Assembly (NCBI GenBank): GCA_050945815.1
Contig: JBMNTQ010000116.1
Coordinates: 1 to 6,427, forward strand
Direction: 5' to 3'
Origin: JBMNTQ01 sp050945815
Lineage (GTDB): Bacteria; Bacillota; Clostridia; Christensenellales; JBMNTQ01
Length of the DNA stretch: 6,427 nt
The translations under genes were made by a program, and so were the position numbers. Each line of letters opens with the position of its first letter. Within the stretch, counting starts at the first letter, position 1. Below are positions 1-5,268 of this stretch, in pieces. The notes below the pieces were generated by a model, which saw only the letters and a list, made by a program, of their open reading frames with translations, did not search any database and was not told the DNA's origin.

Positions 1-1301
1 GCACTGCGATAGCCGTCATAATAGCCAAGGGCGCTGGCAAACGCCGGAGCTGGCAAAGCGGCCAACATCGCCCGGCTCACGGTCTCACGCCACTGGGGCG
101 CATATTCCTGAATCTTCTGATTGAAATAAGGGTCCAGCAAAAGGTTGGGCAGCTTGCCGTCGCGGTCAAACGCCTCTTTAATTCGGTGCAAAAACTGCGC
201 CCTTATAATACAGCCGCCCCGAAAAATCATGGAAATCGCCCCATAGTCCATGTCCCAGCTATATTCCTTGGCCGCCTGCACCATCAGCGCAAAGCCCTGG
301 GCATACGAACAAATCTTGCTGCAATAAAGCGCCCGGCGCACAGATTCCACTCCCTCCCCCACGTCCCCCTCGAAGGCCCGGGGCGAAGGCTCCTCTATCA
401 GCCGAGAAGCTACAACCCGCTCCTCCTTCCTGGCAGACAACGAACGGGCAAACACAGCCTCTGCAATGGTAGGCGCAGCCACGCCCAGCTCCAAAGCGCT
501 CTGCCCGGTCCATTTCCCCGTACCCTTTTGCCCGGCCGTATCCAGTATAACGTCCACCATGGGCTTGCCGGTCTCCTCGTCATACTGCTTCAATATATTG
601 GCTGTAATCTCAATCAAATAGCTATCCAGCTCCCCCCAGTTCCACTCCTCAAAAATTTCCTGTATTTGCCTCTCATCTAGGCCCAAAAAATTACGCAAAA
701 TCCAGTAAGCCTCACCGATCAGCTGCATATCCCCATATTCAATGCCATTATGCACCATCTTCACATAATGCCCCGCCCCGTCCGTGCCGCAATATGTACA
801 GCAGGGCTGTCCCTCCACCTTGGCAGCAATAGCGTCCAGCATGGGCGCCACAATCTCATAGGCCTCCCTGTCGCCGCCGGGCATGATAGCAGGCCCCTTC
901 AAGGCGCCCTCCTCCCCGCCGGATATACCCGCGCCGATAAAGCGCAGGCCCCGCTCTGCCAGCTCTTTGCTGCGGCGGATGGTATCCATAAAAAAGGAGT
1001 TGCCCCCATCCAGGATAATATCTCCCCGATCGAGGTAGGGCGCCAGCCCGGCAAGGGTCTGATCCACTGCCTCCCCTGCCTGTACCATCAGAATAATAAT
1101 TCGTGGCGTCTCCAGCGCCTGGCAAAACGCCTCCAACGTATAGCACGCCTCAAGGTTTTTGCCCCGGCTCTCCTCCATCAAAGCGTCGATCTTCCCGCGG
1201 CTGCGGTTATAAACCGCCACGCCATAGCCCCGGCTTTCTATGTTCAGCGCGAGGTTCTTCCCCATTACCGCCAACCCCACGACCCCTGCCTGCATCTTCA
1301 T
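1..1301 (-). CDS. gnd: 6-phosphogluconate dehydrogenase, decarboxylating (partial, C-terminus beyond left edge)
   Basis: This enzyme oxidises and decarboxylates 6-phosphogluconate to ribulose 5-phosphate and CO2 with NAD(P)+, in the cytoplasm (oxidative pentose phosphate pathway). The 433 visible residues show the Rossmann motif GLAVMGKNLALN (residues 9-20), NRS at 32-34 where NADP-type enzymes usually have NRT/NRS, DGGNSFF (98-104), GISGGEEGALKGPAIMPGG (125-143), the catalytic lysine region HYVKMVHNGIEYGD (K181, H184, N185, E188) and the family signature ILDTAGQKGTGKW (252-264). The frame is intact up to the window edge. Enzymes of this family have about 470 residues, so roughly 35-50 C-terminal residues are missing, including the tail that reaches into the partner subunit. 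There are two nearby ATGs. The first, at 1301, is chosen because AGGAG (1310-1314) lies 8 nt upstream of it. It follows the kinase gene by 31 nt and is probably cotranscribed. The kinase-gnd pairing resembles gntK-gntZ of Bacillus. Confidence 0.97.
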   Translation of the reverse strand, partial: MKMQAGVVGLAVMGKNLALNIESRGYGVAVYNRSRGKIDALMEESRGKNLEACYTLEAFCQALETPRIIILMVQAGEAVDQTLAGLAPYLDRGDIILDGGNSFFMDTIRRSKELAERGLRFIGAGISGGEEGALKGPAIMPGGDREAYEIVAPMLDAIAAKVEGQPCCTYCGTDGAGHYVKMVHNGIEYGDMQLIGEAYWILRNFLGLDERQIQEIFEEWNWGELDSYLIEITANILKQYDEETGKPMVDVILDTAGQKGTGKWTGQSALELGVAAPTIAEAVFARSLSARKEERVVASRLIEEPSPRAFEGDVGEGVESVRRALYCSKICSYAQGFALMVQAAKEYSWDMDYGAISMIFRGGCIIRAQFLHRIKEAFDRDGKLPNLLLDPYFNQKIQEYAPQWRETVSRAMLAALPAPAFASALGYYDGYRS

Positions 1302-1332
1302 TCGCTCCACTCCTGTTAGATCATCATTGGTT

Positions 1333-2745
1333 CTACTGCCTATAGTATTCCAAATATCTCCCAAACCGCTGCTCATAGAAATCCCGTTTAGACACATCTG
1401 GATACACTTTTTTGCCTTCTTTCAGCTGAAAGTCCTGCAAATCCGTCAACGCCCCCGCAACCAGCAAGCCGACTGCCGCGCCGCCCATCATAGACGCCTG
1501 CTCCATTTCAGGGCAATCCAGCTCTCGCTGCACGATATCGCTTAGCATCTGGGTCCACCGCAAGGAATTCAAAATCCCCCCGGACACACAGATCTTCTCA
1601 GGGGTGCCTCCCACCTCCGTTAAAATCTGATAACAATGGTAGAGGTTAAACAAAACCCCCTCCAGCACAGCCCGGTAGAAATGCCCCGCGCCATGGTTTC
1701 CCTTCACACCGCAAAAAGCGCCGCTGCGCTCATCCTGCCAGCCGGGGCAGCGCTCGCCATAGAGAAACGGTAAAAACACCGGGAAATCCAGAGTATCCTC
1801 GGGCATCTGAGCCTCCATCTCGGCAAAGCCCGCCCTGCCCTGCATAGTCTGCTGCAAAAACCAGTCCACACAATTGGTAGCGCCGTTGGTAGCCGCGCCG
1901 CTGAGCCATTTGCCCGGAGCATAATAACACCAAGTCGAAGGAATCTCGGGGATCACCGGCGCCTCCACAGCCATGCGCAGCGCGCCGCTGGTGCCCACCG
2001 ACAAGGTCATCACACCCTCCCGCATTGCCCCGGCCCCCACCTGGTTGAGCGCACCGTCAGCATTGCCCACCGCTACCGGAATACCCGGCGAAAGGCCCAG
2101 CTCCCTTGCCGCCAAAGCACAAAGGGGCGCCGTATAGGTATGCGGGCGCACAGGAGGCAGTTGCCCCTCGCCAATCCCCGCCAGCTCCAACATCTCCTCA
2201 TCCCAAGCCAAAGAATGAATGTTCAGCAGCGCCGTCCCCGAAGCGATGCTCTGGGAAACCGCCCATTCGCCGGTCAAACAATAGAATATATAATCAGCCT
2301 GCGAACAAACCCGAGTCTCCCTGCCCACCTGTCCGTCCTGCTGCAGCTTCATCAGCTTATACGCCGGATACATGGCATGAACCATACAGCCGGTCTTTTG
2401 GTAGAGCGCCGCCGTCTGCTCCTGGTTTCGGCGAAGCTGCCCAGCCACCTGCGCAGCCCCCCTATACGCCCAAGTATAAATGGGCGTATAGGGGCGCATA
2501 TCCCGATCCGCCAGCATCAGGCTGTGCCAGGTGCCCACCAGGCTGATAGCGGCAATGTCCCGTCCCGCCGCCATCCTCTTCCCCAGCCCCAGCAAAATCT
2601 CCAGCTCCCCTTGGGCATCATGGGTCACCACATCGTTGACATGAGCGGGATACGGGCAGCTATCCATCGCCACCACACCCCTTCGCCCATCATACACCAT
2701 CGCCTTCGCCGAACTGGTGCTGGCCTCCAATACCAGGATCTCCAT
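1333..2745 (-). CDS. gntK: FGGY-family carbohydrate kinase, probable gluconokinase
   Basis: An ATP-dependent sugar or sugar-acid kinase of 470 residues, typical of the FGGY family (about 470-520). It has both ribonuclease-H-like domains. The central segment GNADGALNQVGAG (227-239) carries the probable catalytic base D230 and is followed by the phosphate-binding SVGTSGALR (249-257). The C-terminal FGGY signature is VSGGILNSLRWTQMLSDI (387-404), and TPIYTWAYRG (87-96) is a conserved substrate-side segment. The pattern around D230 and GTSGALR resembles GntK gluconokinases more than xylulokinases or glycerol kinases. Together with gnd downstream, this makes D-gluconate to 6-phosphogluconate the best guess. 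The N-terminal phosphate loop is unusual: it reads LEASTSSAK (6-14) instead of D-x-G-T-T/S. The start at 2745 has AGGAG 7 nt upstream and lies 15 nt after the dehydrogenase stop, so translation may be coupled. Family is certain; substrate is inferred, with xylulose or another hexonate as alternatives. Confidence 0.88.
   Translation of the reverse strand: MEILVLEASTSSAKAMVYDGRRGVVAMDSCPYPAHVNDVVTHDAQGELEILLGLGKRMAAGRDIAAISLVGTWHSLMLADRDMRPYTPIYTWAYRGAAQVAGQLRRNQEQTAALYQKTGCMVHAMYPAYKLMKLQQDGQVGRETRVCSQADYIFYCLTGEWAVSQSIASGTALLNIHSLAWDEEMLELAGIGEGQLPPVRPHTYTAPLCALAARELGLSPGIPVAVGNADGALNQVGAGAMREGVMTLSVGTSGALRMAVEAPVIPEIPSTWCYYAPGKWLSGAATNGATNCVDWFLQQTMQGRAGFAEMEAQMPEDTLDFPVFLPFLYGERCPGWQDERSGAFCGVKGNHGAGHFYRAVLEGVLFNLYHCYQILTEVGGTPEKICVSGGILNSLRWTQMLSDIVQRELDCPEMEQASMMGGAAVGLLVAGALTDLQDFQLKEGKKVYPDVSKRDFYEQRFGRYLEYYRQ
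2459..2494. repeat. Perfect 14-bp inverted repeat inside the kinase gene
   Basis: CCCCTATACGCCCA (2459-2472) and TGGGCGTATAGGGG (2481-2494) are exact reverse complements separated by an 8-nt loop. In the kinase mRNA this could fold into a stable hairpin about 250-290 nt into the gene. The bases encode the conserved stretch RPYTPIYTWAYRG, so the repeat does not interrupt the frame. Codon choice alone could have produced part of it, but a perfect 14-bp stem is unlikely by chance in one short window. Function unknown. Confidence 0.8.
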
Positions 2746-2760
2746 GCAAAAACTCCTCTC

Positions 2761-3582
2761 TCAAACCCCCGGATACGCCGAGAAGCCCCCGTCGATAGGC
2801 AACACAATCCCGGTCACAAAAGAAGCTGCCTCCGAACAAAGGTAGACCACTGCGCCCACCAGCTCCTCCGGCTCACCGTAGCGCCCCATAGGAGTCCCCC
2901 CAAGAATCTGATCACCCCGGGGCGTACGCTCGCCCGTATCCTTGTCCACCAACAGATAATAGTTCTGCTGGGTCAACAAAAAGCCCGGCGCAATAGCGTT
3001 CACGCGGATATTCGGAGAATATTCCTGTGCAAAATGCACCGCCATCCACTGGGTAAAGTTGCTGATGCCGGCCTTGGCCGCGCTATACGCCATGGTACGG
3101 GTCAAAGGCTTAAACGCCGCCATCGACGATATATTAATAATATTCCCCTTGCCGTTTTGAGCCATCACCTTGCCAAAAACCTGGGTCGGCAAAATGGTAC
3201 CGACAAGGTTCAAGTTAAATACCCAATTAATCGCGTCGTCCGTCAAATCAAAGAAGGGCAGCTCTGGGCTGGTGGTTGCCGCCGCCTTGTTGCCGCCGGC
3301 GCCGTTGATCAAAATATCCACCGTACCAAACCGCTCCATCACCTTCCCACAAGCCTCCTGCACGCTCTGCTTATCTAAAACATCCACCTGCACCGCCATA
3401 GCGCCGCCGCCCTCGGCAACAATCTCATCGGCGAGTTTTTGAACCTTCTCCCCATCGATGTCCAGCAAAGCCACCAAAACGCCTTGCTCAACCAGCTGTC
3501 TGGCCAACACCGAGCAAAGAATCCCGCCGGCGCCGGTCACAACAGCCACCTGGCCACTGATATCAAAGCTAATCTTACGCAT
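2761..3582 (-). CDS. uxuB: Short-chain dehydrogenase/reductase, probable D-mannonate oxidoreductase (fructuronate reductase) of the SDR UxuB type
   Basis: A 273-residue classical SDR, cytosolic, with one Rossmann domain. Visible features are the nucleotide-binding TGAGGILC (16-23), acidic D41 after beta-2 (VALLDID, indicating NAD(H) preference), NGAGG (93-97), N125, and the catalytic S153, Y166 and K170 (YSAAK). The glycine loop lacks the third glycine of the usual TGxxxGxG. From memory, the GGxLC form and the substrate-loop text APGFLLTQQNYYLL followed by PMGRYGEPEELVGAVVYL match Bacillota UxuB/YjmF-like D-mannonate oxidoreductases, which interconvert D-fructuronate and D-mannonate. Gluconate 5-dehydrogenase is the main alternative, since it is a related SDR also found beside gluconate genes. 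The start at 3582 has AGGAGG (3590-3595) 7 nt upstream. It sits between the epimerase (88 nt before) and the kinase (15 nt after), consistent with a shared operon for hexonate metabolism. Confidence 0.85.
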   Translation of the reverse strand: MRKISFDISGQVAVVTGAGGILCSVLARQLVEQGVLVALLDIDGEKVQKLADEIVAEGGGAMAVQVDVLDKQSVQEACGKVMERFGTVDILINGAGGNKAAATTSPELPFFDLTDDAINWVFNLNLVGTILPTQVFGKVMAQNGKGNIINISSMAAFKPLTRTMAYSAAKAGISNFTQWMAVHFAQEYSPNIRVNAIAPGFLLTQQNYYLLVDKDTGERTPRGDQILGGTPMGRYGEPEELVGAVVYLCSEAASFVTGIVLPIDGGFSAYPGV

Positions 3583-3643
3583 AGAACAACCTCCTAAAAA
3601 TCATACTGGCCGCCCTGGCCGCCGCCCGTCGGCAACGCGCGAA

Positions 3644-3671
3644 TACACGCCCGCCAACTTACACGCCCGCC
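3644..3671. repeat. Tandem direct repeat of 12 bp at the end of the epimerase gene
   Basis: TACACGCCCGCC occurs at 3644-3655 and again at 3660-3671, giving a 16-bp period with a 4-bp spacer. The second copy includes one base of the epimerase stop codon. The repeat lies in the 88-nt gap (3583-3670), the longest gap inside the minus-strand operon. The rest of that gap is GC-rich, with two weak 4-bp hairpins (GCCG/CGGC and GGCC/GGCC), then the dehydrogenase ribosome binding site. The unit may reflect slippage duplication or an mRNA feature affecting differential expression; there is no direct evidence for either. Confidence 0.7.
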
Positions 3672-4948
3672 TATTGTTGAAAGAAACGCTCCCGGTGCGC
3701 CCAAAGCCCCAAGGCCGGGTTGGAAACATAGAATATCTCCTCACCATCCACCGTATTCAATCCATCCCGCAGCTTCCCTATATCATATTTCTCCAAGGCC
3801 TGCTCAAGGGGCAGATAGGCAAAGCCCGCATTTTCCACCTCAGCCTGGCTCAGATGCCCCGGCGCATAGCTGATGCGAAACCGCCCATCAGACGATCCAT
3901 GGATCAAGTGCGCCGCCACAGACAAGTTTTCGCCAAGGTCGCTGCACGCACGGTCCCTCACCCAGGCTAACGTCTGGTCGCGCCCAAAATAGCCGTATTT
4001 CCGAATCAAGGCGTCGTTGTCCATGTCCTCCCCAAAGCGATGCACCCCCGGCGCAATCACAATCAGCTCACCGTTGTCGGCAATGGCCATCCGGGTCCGA
4101 TAAATGGCCTTGTTGCCCACCCAGGTAGTCTTAAATTCCTCCGGCTCCAAATAACAAACCACCTTCTTCAAAGGCTGGTCTAAAAACACCAGGTTTTTCT
4201 GCTGGCTCAAAGCCACCGCCTTTTCAAAAGGCTGCCGATCCGTCCCAATAAACAGTCCGTCCAAGCAGGTCACGTCCTTTTGTCTGCTGGTAACAGTCAG
4301 CACATACAGCAACGGGATGTCCGTCAAAAGCCCCTGTGCATAGTCCAACACCCGGCGCACCGGCGTATCGTCCCGGCCCATCATGCGCTCCATCCCATAC
4401 AGCGCACCTAAAAAGTGCGTCTTGTTCAGCATGGAAAAGCCACCGCATCCCACAAATATATTCTTGGAATAATTGGCCATCCCCACCACCTCATGAGGCA
4501 CCACCTGCCCCACAGAAACGATCAGATCATAGGAAGGGTCCAACAGATGCTTATTCACCTCAACGTCAATCGCCTCATCCATCAATCCCTCGGAAACCTC
4601 CCGTACAAACGCCGCAGGAACTTCCCCGATTTTCACCACATCCTCACGCCATTTATGCACGATAAAGCGCTGCGCAGGAATCCCGGGATACATAGCGCCT
4701 ATCTCCCCCTCGCTCATCGGCATATGGGTGCCCAGCGCCGGCAGAATATCCACCTGACAATCCTGCCCCAACATCTCATATAAGCGGCAAGTGATCGGGC
4801 CCGCATAGGAATTGCCCCGAGTCATGTCCGGCGGAAGAATCAGCGCTTTTTTAACCGTCCCATAAGGGGCAATAGCCTCCCCCAGCGCATGAAAAACAGT
4901 CTTCTCCCCAAGGCCGTGCTCATTTTCAGCATAGTAAGCAACACTCAT
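3671..4948 (-). CDS. LarA-family nickel-pincer hydroxyacid racemase/epimerase, probable hexonate (D-gluconate/D-mannonate) 2-epimerase
   Basis: A 425-residue protein, the usual LarA length (lactate racemase of Lactiplantibacillus plantarum has 424). LarA enzymes use a nickel pincer nucleotide cofactor bound to a lysine to move hydride at the alpha carbon of a 2-hydroxyacid. The key residues are present: DMTRG (41-45) at the DxTRP position, GTHMPMSEGE (73-82) with H75 equivalent to acid/base H108, PHEVVGMANYSK (151-162) with H152 and K162 equivalent to H174 and the cofactor lysine K184, and H178 equivalent to nickel ligand H200. The spacings H152-K162 (10) and K162-H178 (16) equal those of LarA. 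The usual SGGRK loop is ANYSK, and DxTRP ends in G, so the substrate is probably not lactate. Neighbours that handle mannonate, gluconate and 6-phosphogluconate point to C2 epimerisation of a hexonate. I recall that D-gluconate 2-epimerase activity has been reported for a LarA homologue. No larB, larC or larE cofactor genes are in the window. The start at 4948 is set by the strong ribosome binding site; the frame stays open upstream to 5299. Confidence 0.9.
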   Translation of the reverse strand: MSVAYYAENEHGLGEKTVFHALGEAIAPYGTVKKALILPPDMTRGNSYAGPITCRLYEMLGQDCQVDILPALGTHMPMSEGEIGAMYPGIPAQRFIVHKWREDVVKIGEVPAAFVREVSEGLMDEAIDVEVNKHLLDPSYDLIVSVGQVVPHEVVGMANYSKNIFVGCGGFSMLNKTHFLGALYGMERMMGRDDTPVRRVLDYAQGLLTDIPLLYVLTVTSRQKDVTCLDGLFIGTDRQPFEKAVALSQQKNLVFLDQPLKKVVCYLEPEEFKTTWVGNKAIYRTRMAIADNGELIVIAPGVHRFGEDMDNDALIRKYGYFGRDQTLAWVRDRACSDLGENLSVAAHLIHGSSDGRFRISYAPGHLSQAEVENAGFAYLPLEQALEKYDIGKLRDGLNTVDGEEIFYVSNPALGLWAHRERFFQQ

Positions 4949-4956
4949 TCCACCAG

Positions 4957-4965
4957 CTCCTCCTT
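4957..4965 (-). promoter_or_regulatory. Ribosome binding site that fixes the LarA-family start
   Basis: On the minus strand AAGGAGGAG lies 8 nt before the ATG at 4948. This near-perfect site, and the LarA-like length it gives (425 residues), argue for an internal start rather than the longer open frame beginning at 5299. The candidate promoter at 5024-5052 also lies inside that longer frame. Confidence 0.85.
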
Positions 4966-5023
4966 CAAACTGTCGCCAATCCTCCAAATATGCTAACAAA
5001 TCGTCTCTCTGTATCCTCTTTTT

Positions 5024-5052
5024 ATGATAATATAAACCCCCTGGAATTACAA
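5024..5052 (-). promoter_or_regulatory. Candidate sigma-A promoter for the epimerase-dehydrogenase-kinase-gnd operon
   Basis: Read on the minus strand: -35 TTGTAA (5052-5047), a 17-nt spacer, and -10 TATCAT (5029-5024). Each box matches the consensus at four of six positions and the spacing is ideal. Transcription would start near 5017, giving a leader of about 70 nt before the ATG at 4948. Confidence 0.55.
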
Positions 5053-5053
5053 G

Positions 5054-5070
5054 AAACCCACCCCGGGTTT
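5054..5070. promoter_or_regulatory. Inverted repeat next to the operon -35 box, possible operator
   Basis: AAACCC (5054-5059) and GGGTTT (5065-5070) form a 6-bp inverted repeat with a 5-bp spacer. It lies one base upstream of the -35 box of the minus-strand promoter, a position typical of activator or repressor sites. It resembles no operator I can name, and arms of 6 bp could arise by chance. Confidence 0.35.
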
Positions 5071-5154
5071 TCCATAACTTTTCCATCAACTTCCCTCGTC
5101 CGCGCACAATCTCAGCCGCTTCCATAAAACTCCCATTTATTTTTGCTCCTATCC

Positions 5155-5184
5155 TTGCCAAACGTGGGACAGATTGGTTACAAT
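5155..5184 (+). promoter_or_regulatory. Candidate sigma-A promoter for tilS
   Basis: -35 TTGCCA (5155-5160), an 18-nt spacer and -10 TACAAT (5179-5184), each matching consensus at five of six positions. The predicted start is near 5191, giving a leader of about 78 nt before the tilS ATG. Confidence 0.6.
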
Positions 5185-5195
5185 ATTGATATTGT
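5180..5195. promoter_or_regulatory. 16-bp palindrome overlapping the tilS -10 box, possible operator
   Basis: ACAATAT and ATATTGT form perfect 7-bp arms around a central TG. The palindrome covers most of the -10 box and the predicted transcription start of the tilS promoter, where a bound repressor would block initiation. It could also act on the divergent operon about 130 bp away. No matching regulator gene is in the window and I do not recognise the motif. Confidence 0.45.
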
Positions 5196-5268
5196 CGTCC
5201 TGAAATGGGCTGCTCTACCAGATCGCCCTTTCTCCAACGATACAAAAACCTATACAGGAAGATGTAAA

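Larger units (their letters stand above)
4949..5268. other. Divergent intergenic region between the hexonate operon and tilS
   Basis: This 320-nt stretch separates two divergently transcribed units and is more AT-rich than the genes around it. It holds a candidate promoter for each direction, two inverted repeats and both ribosome binding sites. It contains no convincing gene. The minus frame is open across the whole region, in frame with the LarA-family gene, but the predicted peptide shows no domain I recognise. No riboswitch or tRNA fold was recognised. Confidence 0.75.

Noticed and set aside
186..1319. Plus-strand open frames of 164 and 189 codons opposite gnd
   Set aside because: They lie antisense to an intact 6-phosphogluconate dehydrogenase and show no family features.
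2140..3378. A 412-codon plus-strand open frame opposite the kinase and dehydrogenase genes
   Set aside because: It is antisense to two well-supported genes, and its product is rich in R, H, P and Q without any recognisable domain, as expected for a shadow frame.
3528..3537. GC-rich palindrome CCGGCGCCGG inside the dehydrogenase gene
   Set aside because: It is explained by codons for the glycine-rich nucleotide-binding loop, and a similar stretch recurs at the second glycine motif near 3290-3305.
3583..3643. Possible intrinsic terminator between the epimerase and dehydrogenase genes
   Set aside because: The hairpins have only 4-bp stems and the short T-run is not directly behind them; it merges with the ribosome binding site of the next gene.
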